The notes under the pieces are model-generated. The model did not search any database. It was not told where the DNA came from and worked only from the letters and a program-made list of their open reading frames with translations. Position numbers and translations under genes: made by a program. Of a DNA stretch of 64,000 bases, positions 27,940 to 37,353 are shown one piece after another. Source of the stretch: an uncultured SAR86 cluster bacterium (GTDB lineage: Bacteria > Pseudomonadota > Gammaproteobacteria > Magnimaribacterales > D2472); NCBI GenBank assembly GCA_943789005.1, contig CALSSL010000001.1:638511-702510 (forward strand), given 5' to 3'. Position 1 is the stretch's first letter; each line of letters opens with the position of its first letter.

Positions 27940-29055
27940 ATGTTTTTTGATATAACCATCGTTGGCGCTGGTGTTGTTGGTTTATCTATTGCTAAGTACT
28001 GTTCTGAGTCAGGAATGTCTGTTGTAGTTCTAGAAAAAGATTCAAGAGCAGGTGAGGGAATTTCTTCGAGAAACTCTGGAGTTATTCATGCTGGCATCTA
28101 TTATCCAGATAAATCATTAAAAACTGAATTTTGTGTTTCAGGAAATAAGCTTTTATATGATTACGCAGAAGTTAAAGGCATTAATCATAAGAGAATAGGT
28201 AAATACATAATTGCATCCTCAAAAGATGAGTTAGAAAAATTAGAGCAAATATATAAAAAAGGTATTTTGAATTCTGTAACTTTAGAGTTCCTCACAAAAA
28301 ATAAAATGAAATCAATTTATCCTGATTTAAATATTGAAGCAGGAATTTATTCACCAAGCACGGGAATTATAGATGTACCAGAGCTTATTAGTGCTATTGA
28401 GGGAGACATTCAGCATAACAATGGCCTAATATCATTTAATACTAAATTTACCGAAGCGCAAAAAACTACCAGCGGTTTTAAAATTTTGTGCAATGATGGA
28501 AATGATTTCATAATAAATACCAAATATTTAGTCAATGCAGCTGGTCTTTATTCAGATTTAATTTCCAAACAAATTGATGTTTTAGACAACAAGCATTATT
28601 CATCAATAAAATATGCTAAAGGACACTATTTTAAATATAGCGGCTCTCATCCATTTAAAAATTTGATTTATCCACTAGCAAGTGAATTCTCTTCAGGACT
28701 TCATGTTGGTTTTGATTTATCTGGACAAGTCAGATTTGGGCCAAACATCACATGGATCGATGATATTGATTATTCTTTTGAAGAATCACTAAAAGATAAT
28801 TTTGTAGAATCAATAAAAAAATATTGGCCTGATATTGAATCAAAAAAACTTCAACCAGACTATGTCGGAATAAGACCCAAGATACAGAAAAAAGATGAAA
28901 AAATGAAAGATTTTTCTATTATAAGTTCTAAAGATCATGGCGTTGATGGATTAATCAATATTCAGGGTATAGAAAGTCCAGGTCTTACAAGCTGCCTAGC
29001 TTTAGGTGAGCATGTTAAACATATGATTAACTCAACAGATGATGCTTTAACTTAG
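27940..29055 (+). CDS. lhgO: LhgO-like FAD-dependent L-2-hydroxyglutarate oxidase/dehydrogenase
   Basis: A 371-residue flavoprotein of the DAO/LhgO family. It has the FAD dinucleotide fold ITIVGAGVVGLSIA at the start, then SSRNSGVIHAGIYYP, the family signature, and late motifs VGIRPKI and IQGIESPGLTSCLA. LhgO oxidises L-2-hydroxyglutarate to 2-oxoglutarate and passes electrons to quinone. Close relatives act on other 2-hydroxy acids, so the substrate is inferred. Its 3' end overlaps the convergent hydrolase by 29 bases. Confidence 0.85.
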   Translation: MFFDITIVGAGVVGLSIAKYCSESGMSVVVLEKDSRAGEGISSRNSGVIHAGIYYPDKSLKTEFCVSGNKLLYDYAEVKGINHKRIGKYIIASSKDELEKLEQIYKKGILNSVTLEFLTKNKMKSIYPDLNIEAGIYSPSTGIIDVPELISAIEGDIQHNNGLISFNTKFTEAQKTTSGFKILCNDGNDFIINTKYLVNAAGLYSDLISKQIDVLDNKHYSSIKYAKGHYFKYSGSHPFKNLIYPLASEFSSGLHVGFDLSGQVRFGPNITWIDDIDYSFEESLKDNFVESIKKYWPDIESKKLQPDYVGIRPKIQKKDEKMKDFSIISSKDHGVDGLINIQGIESPGLTSCLALGEHVKHMINSTDDALT

Positions 29056-29932
29056 CTTTGAATTGATCAAGTATTTCTTCTTCAATGAGGTGTCGCATAT
29101 TTTCAATAATAACTAAATCACTATTTGGTATAAGCTTATGCATAAAGCGTGAATTTTCAGCTCGCAAAACAGGATCTTGTTCACCATGAATGATTAAAGT
29201 TTTTGCCTGAATACTTTTAACTTTTTTAATCCTATTTTTCGATGAAAGTATTGCTATAAGTTGACGAGCATAACCAAAACCATCTTTTATATCTTTAATC
29301 CTATTGTAATTATTAATGGTATCTTCTTTAAATTTAGGTGTATCAATTTCCTTGCCTTCCATGCCTATTAATCCAACCCATTTTAATTCTCTCTGATATA
29401 CCTCATCCATAGAGGGGTTGGTGCTTTTGGATCTGCTTACCATCATATCGCGAACCTCTTTTGAGGCTCCATTAAAAGGGCCTGGAACGGAAGCGGTAGA
29501 TGCAATTAAAGTATATGTTTTTACTCTTTGTGGGTATTTTGCACATAGTATTTGACTAATCATTCCCCCCATTGAGGTACCTAAAATATGGGCCTTATCA
29601 ATATCTAGATGATTAAGAAGATTTATTCCATCACGAGCCATATCATTAAGACTATATTCGGGTTTTATTGGGAAACGAAAAAAATATCTTAAATATCCTA
29701 AAACTATTGAGGGTTTATCAGAGAATCTTGAAGATAATCCTGAGTCTCTATTATCAAATGTTATAGGCCTGAGACCATTCTTAATGAGAAATTTAATAAG
29801 ATGTTCAGGCCAGTGAACTAATTGAGCACCTAATCCATGAACCAAAAGAATAGGATTTGCTTCTTCAGGCCCATAGTCCCTATAAAAAATTTTGACTCCA
29901 TTATTCTCTGCATACCCTTCTGTATAACTCAT
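29027..29932 (-). CDS. alpha/beta hydrolase
   Basis: A 301-residue alpha/beta-hydrolase with HGLGAQ (oxyanion), FDNRDSGLS, LGTSMGGMISQ (nucleophile elbow, GxSxGG), an Asp in GEQDPV and a His in NMRHLIEEE. No signal peptide. The ATG at 29932 starts MSYTEGYAENNGVKIFYRDYG, a normal family N-terminus; an upstream in-frame ATG would add 12 Cys/Met-rich residues. Similar proteins are esterases or aromatic-ring hydrolases; substrate unknown. Confidence 0.87.
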   Translation of the reverse strand: MSYTEGYAENNGVKIFYRDYGPEEANPILLVHGLGAQLVHWPEHLIKFLIKNGLRPITFDNRDSGLSSRFSDKPSIVLGYLRYFFRFPIKPEYSLNDMARDGINLLNHLDIDKAHILGTSMGGMISQILCAKYPQRVKTYTLIASTASVPGPFNGASKEVRDMMVSRSKSTNPSMDEVYQRELKWVGLIGMEGKEIDTPKFKEDTINNYNRIKDIKDGFGYARQLIAILSSKNRIKKVKSIQAKTLIIHGEQDPVLRAENSRFMHKLIPNSDLVIIENMRHLIEEEILDQFKAKLKHHLLS

Positions 29933-30018
29933 TAGCTTAGTCTTACACATTTCATGCATGCAATACACTGCTTTTTCATATACATTAGAAACTTAAATAA
30001 TTAAAACTCATTTTTCTC

Positions 30019-31380
30019 ATGGAAAACATTATTAATCTTTTTAGAGCTAATAAAGTTAGAGTAGCATATGGCATTGGTGATTATGCTATCTGTCTTTATT
30101 GGAGTGGGGTTAGTTTATACCTGCTTTATTTTTATACCGATGTGGTCGGAATTTCACCATTAATGGCTGGTTGGATTTATGCCCTAGGTATAGCCTGGGA
30201 TGCAGTAACAGATCCTTTTATGGGTTATATGGCTGAAAGAACTAGAAGTAAGATGGGAAGTTATAGGCCATATATCTATTACGGATCAATACCATTAGCA
30301 TTATCTTTTGTTTTACTTTTATGGATGCCACCATTTGAAGGAACAATTTTATTTATATTTTTACTGGTAGTAAATTTATTTCATAGAACTTGTTTTACTA
30401 TCGTAAGTGTTCCTTACTCTTCATTAACTGCAAGAATAACAGATGACAGTGATGAGAGAACAAAGCTAACTACCGCAAGGATGCTTGCAGCATCTTTTGG
30501 AACGTTTTCAATTTCAGCATTAGCATTTCCAATTGTTTTATTATTTGGAGGTGGGGAAGAGTCCTTGGGTTTTATTTACCTCGGCCTGATAGCTGGTCTT
30601 ACAGCAATTATAATACTTGGAATTACAGTATATTTTGTTCAAGAAAGACCATTTGAATTTACTAAAGAAGAATTACCAAGTTTTTCCAAAGTTTTAAAAT
30701 CAGTATCAAACAACTATCCATTCTGGATAGTTTTTTCCGCAATTTTAATTTTGATATCCACATACTTAATGTTTAATAATAATCTAATTTATTTTTCTAA
30801 ATATGCTTTGGGATTCCATGAATACCAAGGATTAATTCTGGGGGTTATGAGTGGAAGCACATTATTAGCAATACCCTTATGGGCATATCTAGCAATTGAA
30901 TTAGGAAAGAAAAATACTTGGATGTTATCTATGACATTTTTATTTATTGGATTCTCTATCTTTTATTTCTATCCAATTTCTGAACTTAGGGAATTGCTAT
31001 ATATTTTAAGCTTTATTGGTTTTGGAAATGGTGCAACTGGGGTTCTGTTTTGGTCAATGTTGCCGGATACCATTGAATATGGAGAATGGAAGACGGGCAT
31101 TAGAACAGAATCGTCTCTTTATGGCTTTATGACGTTTGCTCAAAAAGGCGCTATAGCATTTGCTGCAGTTATATTAGGAATAATATTAACCAATATAGGC
31201 TTTGAACCAAATCAGGATCAAACATCTGAAACCTTAGCTTCTTTAAAAGCCTTGATGTCATTAATTCCTCTTATAGGTGTGTTGATTAGTTTAGCTCTTG
31301 TATATTTTTATCCAATTGACAGAAACTTCCATCAAAAATTAATAGATGATATAGAAAGTAGAAAGACTAAAAATGCCTAA
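30019..31380 (+). CDS. GPH-family (glycoside-pentoside-hexuronide) cation symporter
   Basis: A 453-residue inner-membrane protein of the major facilitator superfamily with about 12 hydrophobic segments. The GPH signature GIAWDAVTDPFMGYMAERT followed by SKMGSYRPYI is at residues 55-85, and a matching central motif LPDTIEYGEWKTGIR is near 350. GPH carriers import glycosides with Na+ or H+. It overlaps the fused dehydrogenase gene by 8 bases and faces a cytoplasmic GH3, so it likely imports the glycoside those enzymes process. Confidence 0.88.
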   Translation: MENIINLFRANKVRVAYGIGDYAICLYWSGVSLYLLYFYTDVVGISPLMAGWIYALGIAWDAVTDPFMGYMAERTRSKMGSYRPYIYYGSIPLALSFVLLLWMPPFEGTILFIFLLVVNLFHRTCFTIVSVPYSSLTARITDDSDERTKLTTARMLAASFGTFSISALAFPIVLLFGGGEESLGFIYLGLIAGLTAIIILGITVYFVQERPFEFTKEELPSFSKVLKSVSNNYPFWIVFSAILILISTYLMFNNNLIYFSKYALGFHEYQGLILGVMSGSTLLAIPLWAYLAIELGKKNTWMLSMTFLFIGFSIFYFYPISELRELLYILSFIGFGNGATGVLFWSMLPDTIEYGEWKTGIRTESSLYGFMTFAQKGAIAFAAVILGIILTNIGFEPNQDQTSETLASLKALMSLIPLIGVLISLALVYFYPIDRNFHQKLIDDIESRKTKNA

Positions 31381-33376
31381 AATTAAATGGGGAATTATTG
31401 GAACTGGCTCTATAGCAAATGCGTTTGCTCATTCAATTAAATACTGTGATCACTCTGAATTAGTTTCAGTCTTTGGAAGAAATAAAGATACCACGGATGA
31501 ATTCTCAAAGAAATTTAGTATAGACACACACCTTGATATTGAATCATTATTGTTATCAAGTGAAATCAACGCTGTTTATATTGCTACTCCTCATAACTCT
31601 CATTACGAATATATTTTTCAAGCTATAAAAAATAAGAAGCATATTCTTTGTGAAAAGCCTATAACAATGAATCATATTGAAAGTATGGTTTTATTTGGTC
31701 TTGCTAAAGATGCTGAAGTTTTTTTGATGGAAGCATATATGTACAGAACCCACCCTCAAACGAAAAATATTCTTAATAGCATCGAGATACTTAGAAGATC
31801 AGAAGAAAAAATATCTATTAATTGCTCATTTGGTTTTAAGGCTGAAATACCAGAGGACCATAGATTAAGAAATCCTATGATGGGGGGAGGAGCCATTTTA
31901 GATGTAGGCTGTTATCCGTTATCTATGACTAAGCTATTGGTAGGTCATATCCTAGACAAACCATATGCTGATCCTAGAAGTATTAAAGCATCAGGAGAGT
32001 TAGATATAACAGGTGTTGATTTAAATTCTTCAGCGCATATTATTTTTACTGATAATATTCAGGCCAATATTTCATGCGCCATAAATGAAGAGTATGAAAA
32101 TAACTTAGAGATTATCAGTGGTGACTTTAAATTAGAGGTTAGCCAGCCATGGCATTGTGGTCAATTTCAAGAAGGCCTATCTTCTATAAAAGTTTATAAC
32201 AAAAATAATCTTATTGAAGAAGTTGCATTTAAAGATGATGTGGGGCTTTTTACAAGAGAAATTGACCATGCATCAAAATGTATATTAGATGGTAACCTTG
32301 AATCAGAGCTAATCTCCCACAATGACTCACAAAGCATTATGTTATGGCTAGACAAATGGAGACAGGAGATAGGAGTAGTTTGTCCATACGAGTCAAAAGA
32401 TATCTCGCCTATGGTTAAATCAAATTTTTCATCAATACAGAAAAGGAGCTTAAAAAGCATTTCAGTAGATGGTATTGATAAAAAATTTTCAAAACTTGCT
32501 CTTGGCTGCGACAACCAAACTTCAGATATTCATGCTTATGCTATGTTTGATTATTTTTACGGAGCTGGTGGAAGAATTTTCGATACTGCCTATATTTATA
32601 ATAATGGGTTGGGCGATAAGTATTTAGGTGATTGGATTAATTCAAGAAATCTTCAGAGTGATGTTGTTATTATTGGAAAGGGTGCCCACACTCCAGACTG
32701 TAAACCTGAATTTATAAAGCCCCAAATAGAAGAATCATTAGATCGACTAAATCTTTCAAACATAGATATATATTGTCTTCATAGGGATAATGCTGACATT
32801 CCAGTGTCAGAATTTATTGATGCACTCAATGAGATTAAAACCGAGGGCTTGATAAATACCATCGGTGCATCTAATTGGGAATTAGATCGTTTCTCAAGTG
32901 CCAGGGATTATGCATTAAAGAATAATAAAGAACCTTTTTCTGTTTTAAGCAATAATTTTAGCCTTGCGCAGATGATTGAACCAGTTTGGCCTGGATGCGT
33001 TGCAGTTAGTAATGAGTTTTTAGACTACATCAACAAGAATGAAATTAAATTATTTCCTTGGTCAAGTACAGCAAGAGGTTTTTTCATTAGAAAAAAAGAA
33101 ATCGTAACCAAAGAACATTTCTCCAATCCCTCATTAGAGGAAGAAAAAAGAGTCTGGCATAGCAGAAAGAATCTTAAAAGAAGAGATATTTGTTTTGAAA
33201 TTGCAGAAAAGAAAAATGTAGAGCCTATAGAGATAGCTATTGCTTATGTGGTGCATAGCTCACCATTAATATTTCCATTAATAGGCCCAAGAACAGTAAA
33301 TGAATTAAATAGCTCCATCTTTGGATCACAAATAAATCTTTCAGAAGAAGACCTAAATAGACTATCTATAAATTGA
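31373..33376 (+). CDS. fused Gfo/Idh/MocA oxidoreductase and aldo-keto reductase
   Basis: One uninterrupted 667-residue frame holds two enzymes. Residues 1 to about 330 are a Gfo/Idh/MocA dehydrogenase: GIIGTGSIANAF (NAD(P) loop), CEKP at 93-96 and GGGAILDVGCYPL. Residues about 360 to 667 are an aldo-keto reductase with its tetrad kept: FDTAYIYNNG (Asp, Tyr), IIGKGAH (Lys) and CLHRDN (His). Both families act on sugars, so the product may carry out a two-step oxidation-reduction of a monosaccharide released by the neighbouring GH3. It overlaps the symporter gene start and its stop overlaps the GH3 stop by 11 bases. The specific substrate is unknown. Confidence 0.87.
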   Translation: MPKIKWGIIGTGSIANAFAHSIKYCDHSELVSVFGRNKDTTDEFSKKFSIDTHLDIESLLLSSEINAVYIATPHNSHYEYIFQAIKNKKHILCEKPITMNHIESMVLFGLAKDAEVFLMEAYMYRTHPQTKNILNSIEILRRSEEKISINCSFGFKAEIPEDHRLRNPMMGGGAILDVGCYPLSMTKLLVGHILDKPYADPRSIKASGELDITGVDLNSSAHIIFTDNIQANISCAINEEYENNLEIISGDFKLEVSQPWHCGQFQEGLSSIKVYNKNNLIEEVAFKDDVGLFTREIDHASKCILDGNLESELISHNDSQSIMLWLDKWRQEIGVVCPYESKDISPMVKSNFSSIQKRSLKSISVDGIDKKFSKLALGCDNQTSDIHAYAMFDYFYGAGGRIFDTAYIYNNGLGDKYLGDWINSRNLQSDVVIIGKGAHTPDCKPEFIKPQIEESLDRLNLSNIDIYCLHRDNADIPVSEFIDALNEIKTEGLINTIGASNWELDRFSSARDYALKNNKEPFSVLSNNFSLAQMIEPVWPGCVAVSNEFLDYINKNEIKLFPWSSTARGFFIRKKEIVTKEHFSNPSLEEEKRVWHSRKNLKRRDICFEIAEKKNVEPIEIAIAYVVHSSPLIFPLIGPRTVNELNSSIFGSQINLSEEDLNRLSIN

Positions 33377-35789
33377 TATGATCTTTAAGCCTAATATCAT
33401 TTGAAGACGACCCAATCAGAATTTCAAATTTACCTTTTTTGACCTGCCATTGACGCGTTTCAATATCCCATGTTGAAAAATTTCTTGAATCCAAACATAT
33501 TTCTATTTTTTTTGTTTCACCTGAATTTATAAAAGTTTTATCAAAACCTTGTAATTTTTTTATTGGCTCCTCATTACCACGATCTGCAAAAGAGATATAA
33601 CATTGAGATATTTCATATCCCGAATGATTCCCAGTATTTGTAATATCTAACGAAATTGTGAAATTATTTTCAGAGCTTTTACTGATATGAAGATTTGAAT
33701 ATTTAAAATCAGTATAAGACAAGCCATGACCAAAATGGAACAAGGGCTCTATTTTCTTTTTGTCATACCACTTATAGCCAACAAAAAGCTTTTCATCATA
33801 ATTCATTTGTAAATTTTCTCCTGGATAGGATGCATACGCAGGAGTATCTTCAATATATTTTGGAAAAGTTGTTGGTAATTTGCCAGAGGGGTTAACCAGG
33901 CCTGTTAAGATTCCAAAAAGAGCATTGCCATATTCCTGTCCCGCATACCAGGATTGAATAATTGACTTAGCTTTGTTTACCCATGGCATATTTACTGGAG
34001 AACCAGTATTTAGAACAACAACCGCATTAGGATTAATATCTAAAACTTGTTCAATAAGTCTATTTTGATCTCCTGGTAAATTAAATTCATTTCTATCATT
34101 GCCCTCTGTTTCCCAATCCGAATTAGTTCCTACTAAGAGAATAACTTCATCGACCTCTCTAGCAATATTTAGTGCTTCTTCAAGCAAATTAATTTTATCG
34201 GGTGGCTGACATCCAATATAAATAGCTGGAAAATTGCCTTCAAATCTATAATGTATTTCTATCTGATATGAATTGCCTTTTTCTAAGTATGAAGTACCTC
34301 GTTTGGATGATGTGCCATGAGCAAAAAAAGCATCACCGGGCAGGGGATTGCTCCAATTATCAATAATCTGTTTGTTATCGATTAGTAACTTGCTTTTTCC
34401 AATTGCAAAGATTTCAAAGTCATGCTCTCCAGATATATCAGGAGTATAAGTACATGAAAATTTAACTAGAATATCAGGGCTCTCTTGTTCTCCAATTATA
34501 TCTTTAGCAAAACCTTCAAATATCCAAAATTTGCTCCCTGTTAGGACTTTGCTAGAAATGAAATTATTACCCCCTTCTGAAATATCATAGTATTCGACTA
34601 AAAATCCATTTTCTTCTGTAAGTGTTTTATTTATTTCAGGAAGATAGCGATATGTATGACAACCTTTTGCAGTTTTAATAATAGTTTTCTCACTGAAATT
34701 ATTTTGAAACGAGCTTACAGGATGAGATTCGTAATAAGGAACAAGAGTAGCACTACCTCCCCCAATAATTTGTGCTTTTTCAGCATTAGGACCAATTACA
34801 CCAATTGATTTTATATCTCTCCTCATTGGTAATATGCCATCATTTTTTAAGAGCACCATACCTTCTTGAGCAGCATCTTTAAGAATTTTTCTTTGTAATT
34901 TTGAGTCATTCTCACTTTCTTGTTTACGAATTGGATTTTCGAACCTTTTACAGAAATCTATGACATTCAAAATTCTTTTAACTTTGTCATTAATGATTGT
35001 CACTGATACATTTTTGTTATTTACAGCACTTATTAAATTTGCTCCCCAAGATTTAGCTGGACCCGGCATTTCCAGATCAAGTCCTCCATTAGCATTTTCA
35101 ATAGTTTCTCTTGCAGCACCCCAATCACTAACCACATATCCATCAAAACCCCATTCGTCTTTTAAAACATCAATTAGAAGATTCTCATGAGAGCTGCAGT
35201 AAATATTATTAAGTTTGTTATAGGCACTCATAACAACCTTTGCATTAGCTTCCTTGATAGCCATCTCAAATGGCAAAAGATAAACCTCTCTTAAAGTTTT
35301 CTCATCGATATTTGAACTTACAGTGTATCTTTCAAACTCGGTATCATTCCCAACAAAATGTTTAAGGCATGCCGCAATATTCTTTGATTGGACTCCCTTT
35401 ACATACTCAATTGCAATTTTTCCAGTTAAGAATGGATCCTCAGAAAAACATTCAAAATGTCTTCCTCCAAGAGGATGCCTGTGAATATTTATTGTGGGAC
35501 CCAATAGAACATCCACTCCTTTAATCTCTGCTTCAGCAGCTAACTCTTCTCCTAATAAATTAATAAGATTCAAATTCCATGTAGATCCTATTGATATAGC
35601 GCATGGAAAACAGGCGGATGATTTTCCTGAAGTGCCATCTCCTCTAACGCCATTAGGACCATCAGACATTTTTATATTTGGTACTCCTAGCCTATCAATT
35701 TTGCTAGTTTGCCAAGCATCAAATCCACTTAATAAAAGTACTTTTTCTTCAAGAGTTAAATCTTCTATCAATTGATTTATGTTTGGCAT
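33366..35789 (-). CDS. glycoside hydrolase family 3 with inserted PA14 domain
   Basis: An 807-residue beta-glycosidase. GH3 motifs: MSDGPNGVRG (41-50), GRHFECFSEDP (109-119), KHFVGND (143-149) and GFDGYVVSDWGA with the nucleophile Asp222. A PA14 domain interrupts the second GH3 domain at about 395-530 (FEIFAIGKSKLLID). After it comes ETEGNDRNEF, the usual acid/base Glu, and a C-terminal fibronectin-III-like domain. There is no signal peptide, so it works in the cytoplasm on imported substrate, in line with the GPH carrier nearby. Specificity (glucoside, xyloside or other) is open. Confidence 0.92.
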   Translation of the reverse strand: MPNINQLIEDLTLEEKVLLLSGFDAWQTSKIDRLGVPNIKMSDGPNGVRGDGTSGKSSACFPCAISIGSTWNLNLINLLGEELAAEAEIKGVDVLLGPTINIHRHPLGGRHFECFSEDPFLTGKIAIEYVKGVQSKNIAACLKHFVGNDTEFERYTVSSNIDEKTLREVYLLPFEMAIKEANAKVVMSAYNKLNNIYCSSHENLLIDVLKDEWGFDGYVVSDWGAARETIENANGGLDLEMPGPAKSWGANLISAVNNKNVSVTIINDKVKRILNVIDFCKRFENPIRKQESENDSKLQRKILKDAAQEGMVLLKNDGILPMRRDIKSIGVIGPNAEKAQIIGGGSATLVPYYESHPVSSFQNNFSEKTIIKTAKGCHTYRYLPEINKTLTEENGFLVEYYDISEGGNNFISSKVLTGSKFWIFEGFAKDIIGEQESPDILVKFSCTYTPDISGEHDFEIFAIGKSKLLIDNKQIIDNWSNPLPGDAFFAHGTSSKRGTSYLEKGNSYQIEIHYRFEGNFPAIYIGCQPPDKINLLEEALNIAREVDEVILLVGTNSDWETEGNDRNEFNLPGDQNRLIEQVLDINPNAVVVLNTGSPVNMPWVNKAKSIIQSWYAGQEYGNALFGILTGLVNPSGKLPTTFPKYIEDTPAYASYPGENLQMNYDEKLFVGYKWYDKKKIEPLFHFGHGLSYTDFKYSNLHISKSSENNFTISLDITNTGNHSGYEISQCYISFADRGNEEPIKKLQGFDKTFINSGETKKIEICLDSRNFSTWDIETRQWQVKKGKFEILIGSSSNDIRLKDHINL

Positions 35790-35861
35790 GCTGGAATATT
35801 AAATGTTTAATAATAAATCCTCAATACACCTTTTCATTAAAATGCTGTTAGTATTGTCTTC

Positions 35862-36119
35862 ATGATAGAGAGAATAAAAAAATCAGTGATGCTTTTCAAT
35901 GCTCCAATACAAAGAGTTTATGAGGCTAATAGAGGCACCATTATTAGAACTATCATTTATACAATTGGTCACTTTATAATTGCCGCCTCATGCGTAATGT
36001 ATTTTACTGGCGCAGATTTCTCTGCAGCTATAACAGATGCTATCGTTGAGCCACTTTTAAACAGTGTTTGGTATTTTGTTTTAGATAAATATTGGGCTAG
36101 CAAATACCCAAACAAATAA
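35862..36119 (+). CDS. DUF2061 family small membrane protein
   Basis: An 85-residue protein with two hydrophobic segments (about 28-46 and 52-72) and the family features RTIIYTIGHFIIA and LLNSVWYFVLDKYWA. DUF2061 members are uncharacterised inner-membrane proteins, often beside cysteine or sulfur-assimilation genes. It precedes the riboswitch-controlled methyltransferase by about 160 bases. Confidence 0.8.
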   Translation: MIERIKKSVMLFNAPIQRVYEANRGTIIRTIIYTIGHFIIAASCVMYFTGADFSAAITDAIVEPLLNSVWYFVLDKYWASKYPNK

Positions 36120-36165
36120 AGAAAAAACTCTTTACAAACATGTAATTACTGGTTAAAAATATACA

Positions 36166-36216
36166 TATCGTGATTTGATCCTATTGCCGCGATGCAAAAA
36201 AAGAAGCTAAAACGGA
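36166..36216 (+). promoter_or_regulatory. SAM-binding riboswitch of the SAM-II/SAM-V pseudoknot type
   Basis: In the 5' leader of the methyltransferase gene, ATCGTG (36167-36172) pairs with CGCGAT (36188-36193), closing a 15-base loop ATTTGATCCTATTGC. A downstream A-rich strand carries GCTAAAACGG (36206-36215). The GATTT and TATTGC loop elements and the GCTAAAA tail match my memory of the SAM-II core, and SAM-V is reported to share that core and to occur in marine bacteria. A UCC in the loop can pair with GGA at 36214-36216 to form the pseudoknot. The gene downstream makes methionine, the SAM precursor, so feedback makes sense. The motif ends about 67 bases before the start codon. Confidence 0.72.
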
Positions 36217-36283
36217 AACAGCTCCCAGGGTTTAACTACGATTAAATTAATTAATAAGATATTCAAGTATTAAGGAGAGGATC

Positions 36284-37342
36284 ATGAAAAGAGCATTAAT
36301 AGAAAGACTGAATGAAGGCCCAGTAATTTGTGCTGAAGGTTTTTTATTTGAAGTAGAAAAAAGAGGCTATTTAGCAGCTGGAGAATTTGTTCCAATGGTT
36401 GCACTTGAACACCCAGAAGCTCTTGAAAATCTGCATAAAGATTTTCAGCATGCTGGTTCGGATGTGGTAGAAGCTTTTACATATAACGGACACAGAGAAA
36501 AGATGCGAGTTATTGGTAAAGAAGAATTATTAGAGCCACTAAATAGAGCTGCTCTCAAGATTGCAAAAAAAGTTGCTGACAATCCTGTTGATGGAGGAGA
36601 ACCAAATTTATTGGCAGGAAATATTTCAAATTCAAATATTTGGGATACAGATGATAAAGACGCACAAAAAGAAGTTCATGGAATGTTTAGTGAAATGGTT
36701 GAATGGGCTGTCGATGAGGGAGCTGACATGTTGGTAGGAGAAACATTTTATTATGCAGAAGAGGCTTATATGGCTTTAGATATAATTCAAAAAGCAGGGC
36801 TTCCTTCTGTTATAACAATTGCGCCCATGGCTGAAAATGTTATGCGAGATGGAGTTTCTATTGTAGATACTATGAAGGAGCTCGAACAAAGAGGCGCAGA
36901 TGTTGTTGGCATGAACTGTTTCAGGGGCCCAGACACCATGATGCCTTATCTTAGAGAGGCTAGAAAAATTTTAAAGTGTCATATGGCAGCACTACCACTC
37001 CCATTCAGAACAACGGATGATCACCCAACTTTTTTTAATTTACCTGATGAGCATGGATGCACTTGCCCAGCCCCTCATGGAAGAACTTTTCCTACCGCAT
37101 TAGACCCGCTTTATTGCAATAGATATGAAATAAGAGAGTTCGGCAAAGAGGCTGCTGCTTTAGGTATTAATTATTTAGGTGTTTGCTGTGGAGCAACCCC
37201 CATGCATATCAGAGAAGTTGCAGAAGCTGCCGGCTTAAGTGTTCCAGCTAGCAAATATAGAGAAAAAATGGCTAATCATTTTATGTATGGAACAAATGAA
37301 AGAACGGCTAAGCATATGCAAGAATACGGAGACAAAGCCTAA
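36284..37342 (+). CDS. betaine-homocysteine S-methyltransferase family protein
   Basis: A 352-residue zinc-dependent homocysteine methyltransferase of the BHMT type. The three zinc ligands are present: C212 (GMNC) and C301-C302 (GVCCG). AEGFLFEVEKRG near the N-terminus and GETFYYAEEA near residue 153 fit the barrel. BHMT makes methionine from homocysteine using betaine; in marine bacteria DMSP-type sulfonium compounds are also plausible donors. A strong ribosome site (aaggagagg) precedes the ATG, and a SAM-type riboswitch lies in the leader. With the DmdA-like gene it forms a methyl-group theme. Confidence 0.88.
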   Translation: MKRALIERLNEGPVICAEGFLFEVEKRGYLAAGEFVPMVALEHPEALENLHKDFQHAGSDVVEAFTYNGHREKMRVIGKEELLEPLNRAALKIAKKVADNPVDGGEPNLLAGNISNSNIWDTDDKDAQKEVHGMFSEMVEWAVDEGADMLVGETFYYAEEAYMALDIIQKAGLPSVITIAPMAENVMRDGVSIVDTMKELEQRGADVVGMNCFRGPDTMMPYLREARKILKCHMAALPLPFRTTDDHPTFFNLPDEHGCTCPAPHGRTFPTALDPLYCNRYEIREFGKEAAALGINYLGVCCGATPMHIREVAEAAGLSVPASKYREKMANHFMYGTNERTAKHMQEYGDKA

Positions 37343-37353
37343 ATTTAATATTA

